This document shows, piece after piece, positions 27,433 to 35,516 of a stretch of 64,000 bases of DNA. Made by a program: the position numbers and the translations under genes. The DNA comes from Comamonas thiooxydans (GTDB taxonomy: Bacteria > Pseudomonadota > Gammaproteobacteria > Burkholderiales > Burkholderiaceae_C): contig NZ_AP026738.1 of the NCBI RefSeq assembly GCF_002157685.2, positions 1,860,001 to 1,924,000 of the forward strand, in the 5' to 3' direction. The first letter of the stretch is position 1, and every line of letters starts with the position of its first letter. The notes beneath the pieces are model-generated. The model did no database searches and was not told the DNA's origin. It worked only from the letters and a program-made list of their open reading frames with translations.

Positions 27433-28149
27433 TCAGGGCTTGACGGAGGACGGCAGAGCGGGGGACGGCATGCCGTCCTTGACGCTGAAACTCAACGTGG
27501 TCACATAGCTGGCTTCGCCATAGCGCTTGCCTTGCGCTTCGCCGCCTTGCTTGTCGCTGTGATGCACTTCGGCCACGTACAGGCCCTTCCAGGGCAGGGC
27601 AAAGTTGACCCGGCCCTGCTCGTCGCTTTGCGCCTCGCGCGACCAGCCCGATGGGGCGGCGATCTGCACCTTGGCCTTGGGCAGGGCCAGACCGTTGAAG
27701 CTCACCATGAATTGGCCCGGCTGGCCCGTGGGCACCAAATCCAGGGCCTGGGCATTCACGGCCACGGCCTGTGTCGGCGTTGCCACCCAGCGGGCCGCAG
27801 GTACCCACAGCAAGGCTGGCTCATTGCGCTTGCTGCGGTCAATCAAGGGATAGGCGGCGCTGGCAAAAAGGGTTTGGGCCTGGCTTGCCGTGTTGTAGCT
27901 GAAGCCCGTGGCGTTTCGCTGGCCGTTCAGTTGCTGCGTGCCGCTGGCTGTTTGCTGGGCCAGCGTGGGTGTGGCCAGAAATTTGTCCAGCGCCCCGGGT
28001 GAGGTCTCGCGCAGGTTGTCATTGAACTCACCAAAAAATAACTGGGCTTGGCCGCCATCGTTCTCCAGCCAGACTTGATGAGCATGGGCTGTGCCCAGAC
28101 TGGCAAGCAGCAGAGTGGCGAGAGCAATGGGATGATAAAAATTGCGCAT
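27433..28149 (-). CDS. DUF4198-like periplasmic protein
   Basis: 238 residues with signal peptide (ending GTAHA) and mature start HQVWLENDGGQAQLFFGEFND typical of DUF4198 proteins, which have Ig-like folds and often sit beside TonB receptors or nickel/iron transporters. It contains GLALPKAKVQI and GWSREAQSDEQGRVNFALPWKGLYVAEV, a beta-sandwich-like carbohydrate/peptide-binding pattern. AAGGAG precedes the ATG at 28149. It lies 84 bp upstream of the receptor gene on the same strand and probably shares its mRNA. Molecular role unknown. Confidence 0.8.
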   Translation of the reverse strand: MRNFYHPIALATLLLASLGTAHAHQVWLENDGGQAQLFFGEFNDNLRETSPGALDKFLATPTLAQQTASGTQQLNGQRNATGFSYNTASQAQTLFASAAYPLIDRSKRNEPALLWVPAARWVATPTQAVAVNAQALDLVPTGQPGQFMVSFNGLALPKAKVQIAAPSGWSREAQSDEQGRVNFALPWKGLYVAEVHHSDKQGGEAQGKRYGEASYVTTLSFSVKDGMPSPALPSSVKP

Positions 28150-28489
28150 GAAAATCTCCTTGGGTTCTGGATAGGTGAATGAGTTGCTCTGCACGAGTGA
28201 AGGTCTTCTGCCTGAGATCCAGACTCAGGCACCGGCCTGGATTCCAGGAAAAGAGAGCCTGTTGATCCCTTGTATGGCCCTGTGCTCTTTCCTTGCACCT
28301 CTTGTTCAATCGATTGGCCATGGCCAGCCATGCAAGGGCCGAGGCAGCTGCTGCATCGCGATGCGCATGCAATGTCCTTGCCCGGTCGTGATCGGGATTC
28401 CTGTTGCATCAATTGCTGCTTGGGTTCTCAGCCATTGATGCTCAGCGACTCTCTGATTGGTGACCCCTGCGGGTTCTGAGTGCAGTCCG
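28150..28489. other. 340-bp leader between DUF3325 and DUF4198 genes
   Basis: No gene is seen. A perfect hairpin gcctgag/ctcaggc (28210-28230) and the near-palindrome cctggattccagg follow about 60 bases upstream of the DUF4198 start. No Fur-box-like sequence was found here, so the receptor may be transcribed from the upstream operon or from its own promoter. Confidence 0.5.
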
Positions 28490-28849
28490 TCAAGGACCGA
28501 GGCGGTCGAAGGTAAAAATCAGTATTCCCAGTGCCAGTGCCATCAAGCCAAACAGAGGCAGGCGCTGCGCTTGCCAGGTCGCCATGCCGGTGGCGGCCAG
28601 AGCCGCCAGGCAAAGAGCGGCCGTCCACACCGTGGCTGACATGGCAGCGGTGGTTGCGCCCGGAAGGCCCAGAGCAATGCCCAGTGACAAGGCCAGCAGG
28701 ATCCAGCCGGCTTGGAACAGGCGCTGGCGGCGCAGTACTGCGGCGGGAGCTTCACTCTCGATATCCGGCCAAGCGTCTTCATGATGTCGGTCCATGGCCA
28801 GGGCAAGAGCCGTCCAGGCGGCAAAGCACAACAGAAAGTCGAGCAGCAT
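28490..28849 (-). CDS. DUF3325-like small inner-membrane protein
   Basis: 119 residues with three or four hydrophobic helices: MLLDFLLCFAAWTALALAMDRH (the H-rich loop after helix one is typical), QAGWILLALSLGIALGLPG, a third around TVWTAALCLAALAATGMA and a fourth LFGLMALALGILIFTFDRL. The ATG follows a GGAGG site and lies two bases after the PepSY stop, so the genes are coupled. Known as a frequent companion of PepSY iron-uptake proteins; function unknown. Confidence 0.8.
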   Translation of the reverse strand: MLLDFLLCFAAWTALALAMDRHHEDAWPDIESEAPAAVLRRQRLFQAGWILLALSLGIALGLPGATTAAMSATVWTAALCLAALAATGMATWQAQRLPLFGLMALALGILIFTFDRLGP

Positions 28850-28851
28850 TT

Positions 28852-30564
28852 CTATGCCTCCTGCGTAGTGTTGTCGCCAGGGATCCGCTGGGAGCCGGGC
28901 TTGCGTCCAGGGGCAGCCGCAGCTTTGGCGGGGGGCGCATGTCTGGCTGCGGGATGGGGCCTGTGTTTCAGCAGATGCCGGGTGAGGGCGGCGAGCATCA
29001 GCCCCGTGGCCGCAAAACTCAGATCCATGCCGGCCCAGCTCCAGTCCATGGCCGGCAGGCTGATGCCCAGATGCGTTGAAGTGGTCAAGGCATTGACCAA
29101 AGGCAATAGCAGGTATGCGGTAGCGGCCATGCCCAGCACCAGCGCCCATCCTTGGCGCATGGGCCGGATCAGACCCATCAGCAAGGCCAGCGCCCAGGTG
29201 CCGAAGAAGCAGGACAGTTCGGCATCGGGGCGGCCTGGCATCTCCAATGGCAGCAGCCGGTTGGCCAACAGATAGGCCGCGATCGCCAGCGGCAGGCCGC
29301 CCATGAGGCCGATATTGAAACTTGCCACCAGCCGTTCGCCAAAGGGCAGGGGGGCGGCAGGTGTCTTGCGCAAGGCCTGGGCACGGCGCTTGACCGACCA
29401 CAGTATCAGGCCCGAGGCAATCATCAGCGAACCCATGACGCCAAAACCAAACAGCACCCAGCGCATCCCGATATCGGCGAAGCGCCCCAGGTGCAGGCCA
29501 TAGAGCACGCCATAGGTTTTGATGGCCGGGCTTTGCGGATCGACCTGGGTTTGCAGCTGGCCGGTGCGGCCATCGAAACGCAGCCGCGCTGGTCCGTATT
29601 GCAGCCTGTCGCCGTCGTGGCGGGTGATCTCCACCAGCGGGCCCTGGCTGTCGCTGCGCACGGTGATGCTGCCGACACGACCGCCCCGCCACAGCTGACT
29701 GGCCTGGCTCAGCATGGGGGCCAGATCCAGCATAGGCAGGGGTTCGGCCTGTGCGTTGCTGCCACGCCTGGCACTGCGCGCGCCGGGAGCATCGCCCTGC
29801 AGTTCGGAAAAATAGCTTTGAGTGTCCGTTCCTTTTGCGCCAGGGTAGGCGGTGGCTATGCCGGCCGGCATATACATGGCGTGAAAAATCATCAGACCAC
29901 TGAAGGTGATCATCAGATAGAACGGCAGCACCAGAACCCCCGAGACGTTGTGTGCGTCCAGCCAGGCGCGCTGTCCGCCCTTGCGCGGGCGAAAGGTGAA
30001 GAAGTCCTTGAAGATGCGGCGATGCGTGACCACGCCCGTCAGCAAGGCAATGAACATCATCAGCGTCGCCGCGCCCACTACCCAGCGGCCCTGGATCGTC
30101 CAGCGGCCCTTGTGAGCGGTGCGAAGCTCGAAATGGAAGCGGTAGAAAAATTCTCCGCCGGCGGTCTCTCGGGCCTGCAGTGCGGCACCGGTTTGCGGGT
30201 GCAGCAGCAAAGTCTCGAAGCGGCTGTTGGGCTTGTCGCGCCACAGCACATTGACGGCCGGCGTACGTTCATCGGGCAGGCGCATGATGAAGTTGCTGAC
30301 GCCCGGCGCGTGCTCGTGCAGCGCCGCCTGGGCGCGTTGTGCAACGTCGCTGTCGGACGGTGGCAGACCATGCAGCTCGGGTCGCATCCACAGATTGAAT
30401 TCGTTCTTGAAGAAGCTCAGCGTGCCGGTGACGAAAATCGCAAACAGAAGCCAGCCCAGAATCAGTCCCGACCAGGTGTGCAGCCAGGACATGGCCTGGC
30501 GAAAACCCTCCTGTTCGGGCTGGCGCGTGGTTCTGGCGCTTGTCTTGGTTTGAGGGGTGGTCAT
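28852..30564 (-). CDS. PepSY-associated TM protein (putative siderophore-linked ferric reductase)
   Basis: 570 residues with an N-terminal helix after MSWLHTWSGLILGWLLFAIFVTG, a large periplasmic PepSY-like domain between helices one and two, and several C-terminal helices. Conserved His residues occur in HTWSG, HNVSG, HAMYMP and LHLGRF. Family members adjacent to TonB receptors have been proposed to reduce ferric siderophores in the periplasm or inner membrane. The start overlaps the DUF3649 stop by ATGA. Confidence 0.85.
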   Translation of the reverse strand: MTTPQTKTSARTTRQPEQEGFRQAMSWLHTWSGLILGWLLFAIFVTGTLSFFKNEFNLWMRPELHGLPPSDSDVAQRAQAALHEHAPGVSNFIMRLPDERTPAVNVLWRDKPNSRFETLLLHPQTGAALQARETAGGEFFYRFHFELRTAHKGRWTIQGRWVVGAATLMMFIALLTGVVTHRRIFKDFFTFRPRKGGQRAWLDAHNVSGVLVLPFYLMITFSGLMIFHAMYMPAGIATAYPGAKGTDTQSYFSELQGDAPGARSARRGSNAQAEPLPMLDLAPMLSQASQLWRGGRVGSITVRSDSQGPLVEITRHDGDRLQYGPARLRFDGRTGQLQTQVDPQSPAIKTYGVLYGLHLGRFADIGMRWVLFGFGVMGSLMIASGLILWSVKRRAQALRKTPAAPLPFGERLVASFNIGLMGGLPLAIAAYLLANRLLPLEMPGRPDAELSCFFGTWALALLMGLIRPMRQGWALVLGMAATAYLLLPLVNALTTSTHLGISLPAMDWSWAGMDLSFAATGLMLAALTRHLLKHRPHPAARHAPPAKAAAAPGRKPGSQRIPGDNTTQEA

Positions 30565-30869
30565 GCCTCCACTCCCAACCACAATGACCCATACAGCGCT
30601 GTGCTCAGGGCTAGGGCAGGAAGGAGTACACCGGCCCAGGCAAGCCAAGCCGTGCGTGCATAGAAGGTCCAGGCAATAGCCATGGCGTAGATGACCCAGG
30701 ACAGCAAGGTGGCTGTCATCACCGCTTCCACGCGGCTCATCAAGGAACCCAGCAGAAGACTCAGGGCAGCAGTACTGACTGCGGCCAGCGCATAGCCTCC
30801 AAGGACGGCTGCCAAACTGCGCGAGGCAACCGCAAGGCGGTAGTGAGCAAGGGGCGATGTAGCTTTCAT
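30561..30869 (-). CDS. DUF3649-like small inner-membrane protein
   Basis: 102 residues with three hydrophobic helices (AAVLGGYALAAVSTAALSLLLG, ATLLSWVIYAMAIAWTFYA and WLAWAGVLLPALALSTALYG). It begins the iron cassette on the minus strand and is coupled to the PepSY gene by an ATGA overlap. The ATG at 30869 lies about 215 bases downstream of a Fur-box-like sequence, consistent with iron-repressed expression of the whole unit. Function unknown. Confidence 0.8.
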   Translation of the reverse strand: MKATSPLAHYRLAVASRSLAAVLGGYALAAVSTAALSLLLGSLMSRVEAVMTATLLSWVIYAMAIAWTFYARTAWLAWAGVLLPALALSTALYGSLWLGVEA

Positions 30870-31085
30870 ACCGCCTCTTGGTGTGCTGGCGCTGGGCGGC
30901 AAAGATTGCCGCAGACAGGAGCTGCAACGACAAAGCGCGGGTGAATCACCCTTGACGAGGAAAAGCAGGTAGACGGAAAACTCAGCATGACAGACAAGCA
31001 AACGATGTGGCCGATTCGCTGGCTGGCTTGTGTCAAGAAATCATGCTGGCGTGCGAAGAAATGTAAAGCCGAGTATAGAGTTAAT

Positions 31086-31100
31086 TGAGAATGATTGTTA
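31086..31100. promoter_or_regulatory. Fur-box-like site
   Basis: TGAGAATGATTGTTA matches the 7-1-7 Fur consensus TGATAATNATTATCA at 12 of the 14 defined positions and sits in a strongly AT-rich stretch. It lies between the minus-strand iron cassette (starting 30869) and the plus-strand remnant of an iron-type sigma factor (31295), so it may have served both directions. Confidence 0.6.
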
Positions 31101-31294
31101 TTTATTTTTTGATTCGGCTTGTACGGCCTAAAAGCGGCATCTGAAGTTCTTCCCATCATTGGGCCATGGCCTGGCGGACGCCTGAAAGCCCTACCTGGAG
31201 CGGTGGGCGACTCATCGCCGGGGGCAGGCCGGTATTCCCCTGAGCCATAGCTGGTGCGCAAGCTAGTTCTATTCTTCTTCCTCTTCTCCACACG

Positions 31295-31414
31295 CTCTAT
31301 TGCGACCACCACGGATGGTTGCTGAACTGGCTGAAGCGGCGAGTGCATTGTGTGCAGGACGCTTCGGATCTGGCACAGGACACCTTTAGCGAGCTGCTAG
31401 TAGCCGCGATGTGA
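31295..31414 (+). pseudogene. Remnant of a FecI-type ECF sigma factor (N-terminal region only)
   Basis: The 39 codons before the TGA at 31412 read LYCDHHGWLLNWLKRR and then DASDLAQDTFSELLVA, which is the region-2 N-terminus of FecI-like iron sigma factors (compare the usual DHHGWL...WL.RRLG...ADLAQDTF). No in-frame start codon follows the upstream stop at 31241, and the rest of regions 2 and 4 is missing. There is no FecR gene nearby. It is best read as a dead fragment, consistent with a neighbouring receptor that lacks the signalling domain such a sigma factor would need. Confidence 0.7.
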
Positions 31415-31645
31415 TGCTGGCGGGCCTGGCCGGTGCCATGAGCCCGCCTTGAAGCTCCTTGCCGCATGCCGCATCCATGCATGCCGCGGACTGCCCCAGT
31501 GACGACCGGGAGCAAGCACCGGCATCGGCCGGCTTCGGGGAATGCGTCTGCGACGGTATTGATTACCAACAATTGTCGGCACTTGCCTGCAGACTTCGGA
31601 GTTGCAACGCACAATGCCATCCTGTGTTTTTTTATCGTCGTGATC

Positions 31646-32626
31646 ATGTCCGATTCCTCTGCGGCTTTGCCAGCCAGCCTGACAGCTTCCATGCGCGATG
31701 TGCTGCGTCGCATGGAGCGGGCCGCGCGCACTCCCATGCATCAGCTCGGTGCGGAAGCTGCCAAGGCGGCCTATGAGGCTGGCGCCGGCGTGCTTGAAAT
31801 CCCCAAGCAGGCCTTGCCCCGCGTGGAGGACCTGCAGATTCCCGCACGCGACGGAGCGAATCTGCCGGCCCGCCTTTACGCGCCTGTGACCCGGAATGAA
31901 GCCCCCGCTGCGGGCTTGCCTGCGCTGCTGTATCTGCATGGTGGTGGCTTTACGGTAGGCAGTGTGGCTACGCATGACCAGCTTTGCCGCCAGCTCGCAC
32001 ATCTGGCGGGTTGCATGGTTGTATCGCTGGACTACCGCCTGGCGCCGCAGTTCCAGTTCCCCGTTGCACATAACGATGCCTGGGATGCGCTGCAGTGGCT
32101 GACGGCCCATGCGGCGAGCCTGGGGGCGGATGGCAGCCGCATGGCTGTCGGCGGCGACAGCGCTGGCGGTACGCTGGCGGCAGCCTGTGCGATCGAAGCG
32201 CGCAACACCGGCCTCGAGCTTGCCTTGCAACTGCTGATCTACCCGGGCACCACGGCCCACCAGGATACCGACTCCCATCGCCGCTTTGCCCATGGACTGG
32301 TACTTGAAGAAGCGTCCATCACCTGGTTTTTTGCGCAATATATCGCCAGACGCCAGGATCGCGAGGATTGGCGCTTCGCTCCTTTGCTGGCTCCCGAAGT
32401 CGACGATGTCGCACCCGCCTGGATCGGCCTGGCCGAGTGCGATCCCCTGGTGGACGAGGGTGTGGAATATGCTGACAAGTTGCGCATGGCGGGTGTGCCT
32501 GTGGAACTGGAAATCTACAAGGGCGTGACCCATGAGTTCGTCAAGATGGGCCGCGTGATTGCCGAGGCGCGTCAGGCGCACCGGGATATGGCGCAGGCCT
32601 TGCGCGGCGCGTTTGGATTGAATTGA
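31646..32626 (+). CDS. HSL-type alpha/beta hydrolase (esterase/lipase)
   Basis: 326 residues, hormone-sensitive-lipase family. The oxyanion motif HGGGF and the nucleophile elbow GDSAGG (Ser) are intact; the acid is likely Asp in AECDPLVDEG and the base His in THEF near the C-terminus. No signal peptide, so cytoplasmic. ATG at 31646 starts a soluble N-terminus (MSDSSAALPASL); the open frame further upstream gives a Pro/His/Thr-rich sequence unlike the family. A thioesterase-acetyltransferase gene follows 16 bp later, suggesting co-transcription. Natural ester substrate unknown. Confidence 0.88.
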   Translation: MSDSSAALPASLTASMRDVLRRMERAARTPMHQLGAEAAKAAYEAGAGVLEIPKQALPRVEDLQIPARDGANLPARLYAPVTRNEAPAAGLPALLYLHGGGFTVGSVATHDQLCRQLAHLAGCMVVSLDYRLAPQFQFPVAHNDAWDALQWLTAHAASLGADGSRMAVGGDSAGGTLAAACAIEARNTGLELALQLLIYPGTTAHQDTDSHRRFAHGLVLEEASITWFFAQYIARRQDREDWRFAPLLAPEVDDVAPAWIGLAECDPLVDEGVEYADKLRMAGVPVELEIYKGVTHEFVKMGRVIAEARQAHRDMAQALRGAFGLN

Positions 32627-32642
32627 AACCAGAGTGAGAACA

Positions 32643-33500
32643 ATGAATCGACAGGACTTTCGCAGCTTTACGCGTATCGAGGTGCGCTGGGCCGAAGTGG
32701 ACGCGCAGAAGATCGTCTTCAACGCCCACTATCTGATGTATGCCGATGTGGCCATCACCAACTACTGGCGCCAGCTGGCCATTCCCTATGAGGCCGGCTT
32801 TGCATCGCTGGGTGGCGAGCTGTTTGTGAAAAAGGCCAGCACGGTCTATCACGGCTCGGCCACTTTGGGCGATGTGCTGGATGTTGGCATCCGCTGCGTC
32901 AAACAGGGCAATACCTCGTTGCAGTTCGAGGCAGGCATCTTCCGGGGCATGGAACTGCTCAATACCGTGGAGCTGGTCTATGTGTTTGCCGATGCGGCGA
33001 CGCAGAGCCCCAGGCCCGTGCCGCAAGCCATGCGGGATCTGCTCACGGCCTATGAAGCAGGGCAGGAAGTCGTCACGCTGCGCTCGGGCAGCTGGAACGA
33101 TCTGGGGCGCGATGCCGAGCGCCTGCGCCTGGCCGTGTTTGTGCGCGAGCAGGGCGTGCCGCGCGAGATCGAGATCGACGAGCTCGACCCTGTGGCGCGT
33201 CATGTGGTCTTGTTCAACGGATTGAACCAGCCCGTGGCTACGGGCAGACTGGTCAGCGATGCGCCGGGCGTGGGGCGTATCGGCCGCATGGCCGTGGATC
33301 GCAGCGTGCGCGGCGGCCGCTGGGGGCGCATGGTGCTCGAGAGCCTGATGGATGCGGCGCGCGATCGCGGCGACAGGGAAATCGTGCTGCACGCGCAGCG
33401 CCATGCCGAAGCCTTCTATCTGCGCGCCGGTTTTACGCCGGTAGGCGAGCCTTATGAGGAGGCGGGCATTCCCCACATCACGATGTGCAGAGTGCTTTAA
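32643..33500 (+). CDS. Thioesterase (4HBT) - GNAT acetyltransferase fusion
   Basis: 285 residues. Residues 1-130 form a hot-dog thioesterase of the YbgC/4HBT type (EVRWAEVDAQKIVFNAHYLMYADVA, with the catalytic Asp of the WAEVD segment). Residues about 140-285 are a GNAT domain (DAERLRLAVFVREQGVP, GRIGRMAVDRSVRGGRWGRMVLESL with the acetyl-CoA-binding RGGRWG loop, and FYLRAGFTPVG). The fusion joins acyl-CoA hydrolysis to acyl transfer in one chain. ATG 32643 is preferred over the in-frame GTG at 32634. Known acceptor or acyl group: none from sequence. Confidence 0.88.
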   Translation: MNRQDFRSFTRIEVRWAEVDAQKIVFNAHYLMYADVAITNYWRQLAIPYEAGFASLGGELFVKKASTVYHGSATLGDVLDVGIRCVKQGNTSLQFEAGIFRGMELLNTVELVYVFADAATQSPRPVPQAMRDLLTAYEAGQEVVTLRSGSWNDLGRDAERLRLAVFVREQGVPREIEIDELDPVARHVVLFNGLNQPVATGRLVSDAPGVGRIGRMAVDRSVRGGRWGRMVLESLMDAARDRGDREIVLHAQRHAEAFYLRAGFTPVGEPYEEAGIPHITMCRVL

Positions 33501-33516
33501 TACATCTTTTTTGATA

Positions 33517-33548
33517 GCTTGAAGCGCTTTGTCTGAAAGCATTCAAGC
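33517..33548. terminator. Hairpin after the thioesterase-GNAT gene
   Basis: Arms gcttgaa (33517-33523) and ttcaagc (33542-33548) enclose a second stem gcttt/aaagc. It follows a TTTTTTGATAGC box, the same layout as the elements at 7991 and 40453. Likely an intergenic repeat acting as terminator. Confidence 0.5.
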
Positions 33549-33579
33549 CCGATTTGATGCTTGATGCGAAGGAGCGCCC

Positions 33580-33660
33580 ATGGCAAGAATCATGACCGTC
33601 CTCAGTCTGATCGGGGTGGCCGTGGCCGCCTACGTGGCTTATCGCTACGGGGTTTTCTGA
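33580..33660 (+). CDS. Tiny 26-residue single-helix membrane peptide
   Basis: ATG at 33580 is preceded by AAGGAG at ideal spacing, a stronger ribosome site than those of most neighbours. The product is a Met-Ala-Arg start, one hydrophobic helix (TVLSLIGVAVAAYVAYRYG) and Val-Phe at the end, so one membrane span with few charges. It lies after the hairpin at 33517-33548. Too short for homology-based annotation; function unknown. The ribosome site and helix make it more than a chance frame. Confidence 0.6.
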   Translation: MARIMTVLSLIGVAVAAYVAYRYGVF

Positions 33661-33784
33661 GCTCGATCAGGCGAAGCCCGGGACAGAGGTGACCGGGCGG
33701 CTGAAGGTGGGCGCCACCCGCTGGGGGAGGCGCTTTGCGGCGGCCTGCTTTGCAGGCCTTGCCGCACGCAGGCACGAGCCGGCT

Positions 33785-33931
33785 TTACTGCAGCTGATCC
33801 TTCAGCGCGGTGATGGCCTTCTGGGCGCAGGCTTCGTCCAGATGGCCGCCAGGCGCACCGGCCACGCCAATGGCTCCAATGGTTTCATTGCCGATCTTCA
33901 GGGGCACGCCGCCGCCCAGCACCAGGAAGCC
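33785..33931 (-). pseudogene. C-terminal remnant of a GlcG/HbpS-type heme-binding protein
   Basis: The minus strand reads GFLVLGGGVPLKIG, then ETIGAIGVAGAPGGHLDEACAQKA and a TAA at 33785-33787: the diagnostic C-terminal third of GlcG/HbpS (DUF336) proteins. Upstream the frame is lost at a run of five C (33931-33935); one more C would join it to a DGEYPP reading in another frame. The N-terminal two thirds cannot be recognised, so this is a decayed or frameshifted gene, not an intact one. Confidence 0.65.
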
Positions 33932-34048
33932 GGGGGATATTCGCCATCCTTGTCGTCCAGCAAGTGGGAGGAATCAATGCGAACGCAGAGCCAACCTTCG
34001 GAGTCTGCTATCTTTTTGAGGAGAAGATAATGGCCGGAGTGCAGGGAG

Positions 34049-34444
34049 TCAGGCAGGTTGGCGCTGGCTCGCGGTGCCAGCGGAGCTGGCAGTCTGCGCC
34101 ACGGCCGGGTCCCGGCAGCCGCCTGTGGCGGGCGTGGCCGCAGTGATCCGCTGGATTTCCTGGACACGTGGGTAAATGGTCTGCACCGATTGCGCAATAT
34201 GCGGCAGAGCCGATGACTCCTTGGCTGCATCCAACGGTGCCACGGCAGTCAGGGCGGTAAGGTGGGCCTTGTGCTGAGCCACTTTCTCCAGCGTCCGGCG
34301 TTGCACGGTCTGGGTCAGCTGCAACTGCTGCTGCTGCCGGGCATGAGCCTGCCACCACCGCAGGGCCAGGATCAAGGCGCAGAGCAGCCCTCAGGCCAGG
34401 GCCAGCAGCCAGCGGTGGCGGTAGTCCGGGGAAGAGTTGCTCAT
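34049..34444 (-). pseudogene. Small membrane-anchored protein interrupted by an in-frame TGA
   Basis: From ATG 34444 the minus strand encodes MSNSSPDYRHRWLLALA, then TGA (34391-34393), then continues in the same frame with GLLCALILALRWWQAHARQQ and about 95 more residues to the stop at 34049. Read through, this is a typical N-terminal membrane anchor split in the middle by the stop, followed by a Gln-rich, probably coiled segment and a low-complexity tail (131 residues with readthrough). A single change from TGG or CGA would explain it. Real nonsense mutation or sequencing error cannot be told apart here. Lies 71 bp after ygfZ. Function unknown. Confidence 0.6.
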
Positions 34445-34515
34445 GCGCCGAAGTGTAGCGGTGGCCGGGCCGGCAATGCCGGGCCAGCAGCAGTGCAGGC
34501 CCGGGGGCGGGGCGT

Positions 34516-35472
34516 TTAGATATCCGCCAGCAGCTCGTAGGGCAGGGGCAGGAGCTGCAGCGCAATGCCCTTGCCCGCATCGGCGCTCTGGCCTTCGGCC
34601 AGCGCCGCATGGGCAAACAGATCGTCTCGGGTGGAAGAGGCAATCTGCATGGAGACGATGGCATCCCAGCCGCCTTGCGGAGCTGCTACTGCCTGCACCA
34701 CGGTGCCGGTTGCCTGCTCGAGGTCTTCGGCGCTGAAGACTTCCTGGCCCACGCTCAGAGCCTGCTCGGCATGAACCAGATAGGCGCGGCGCTTGAGCGT
34801 GCCGCGGAACTGGCTGCGGGCCACCACTTCCTGGCCGGGGTAACAGCCCTTCTTGAAGTTGACGCCGCCTAGGGATTCGTAATTCAGCATCTGGGGCACG
34901 AAGGCATCCACCACCGGAGCCGACAGCGTGGCTACGCCGCTCTGAACTTCGGACCATTGCCAGAGGCCTTCGCTCAGCAACTGTCCTTCGGGGGCCTGAC
35001 CCGCAGGGCCGATCCACAGCGCACGCTGGTTGCCTGCAGCGGGGTAGAGCGCGATCACATGGACATCGCCTTGCTGCTGGAGCGTCCAGGCCGCTGCATT
35101 CTTGCCGGCAAGCTGCTCGGCGGCCTCGCCGGTCAGGCCGTAGAGTGCGAAGTCAGCCGTCGCATCGCTGAGCTTGCACTGGGCGCGCAGCACAAACATG
35201 GACAGGCGCTTGAGCGTGGGGGCCAGCAGGCTGCGGTCACAGATCAGCACGATTTCGTCAGCGCTGCGCCTGAAGCCGATGAAGCTGGCCAGCATGCGGC
35301 CCTTGGCCGTGCAAAAAGCCGCGAGGCGGGCCTGATCGAACTTGAGCAGCGCGAAATCGTTGCTCAACTGGCCGTGAAGAAAGCTGGCTGCGTCGGCGCC
35401 AACGGCGCGGATGACACCAAGGTGGGAAATGGGGGTAATGCCGTTCAGGGGCAGCGTCTTGGGCTGGGTCAT
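34516..35472 (-). CDS. ygfZ: YgfZ-type folate-binding Fe-S cluster maintenance protein
   Basis: 318 residues. The diagnostic motif K-G-C-Y-x-G-Q-E is present as FKKGCYPGQEVVAR near residue 205, with GRMLASF and HGQLSNDF in the N-terminal tetrahydrofolate-binding part. YgfZ helps assemble or repair certain [4Fe-4S] enzymes such as MiaB. It is divergent from mltG with only 44 bp between the starts, so promoters must overlap. Confidence 0.92.
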   Translation of the reverse strand: MTQPKTLPLNGITPISHLGVIRAVGADAASFLHGQLSNDFALLKFDQARLAAFCTAKGRMLASFIGFRRSADEIVLICDRSLLAPTLKRLSMFVLRAQCKLSDATADFALYGLTGEAAEQLAGKNAAAWTLQQQGDVHVIALYPAAGNQRALWIGPAGQAPEGQLLSEGLWQWSEVQSGVATLSAPVVDAFVPQMLNYESLGGVNFKKGCYPGQEVVARSQFRGTLKRRAYLVHAEQALSVGQEVFSAEDLEQATGTVVQAVAAPQGGWDAIVSMQIASSTRDDLFAHAALAEGQSADAGKGIALQLLPLPYELLADI

Positions 35473-35516
35473 GGCTGAATTATGATCGTCGCTCTGTGTA
35501 CTGATGGATCTAGCTT

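Larger units (their letters stand above)
30870..31645. other. 776-bp region with Fur-like site and sigma-factor remnant
   Basis: Apart from the Fur-box-like site (31086-31100) and the FecI fragment (31295-31414), no intact gene is seen. The 31415-31645 part holds only short frames; the hydrolase reading frame is open from 31466 but lacks a plausible protein N-terminus before 31646. Confidence 0.6.

Noticed and set aside
34391..34393. Selenocysteine at the in-frame TGA
   Set aside because: It falls in a transmembrane anchor with no redox motif; a simple nonsense change or sequencing error is more likely.
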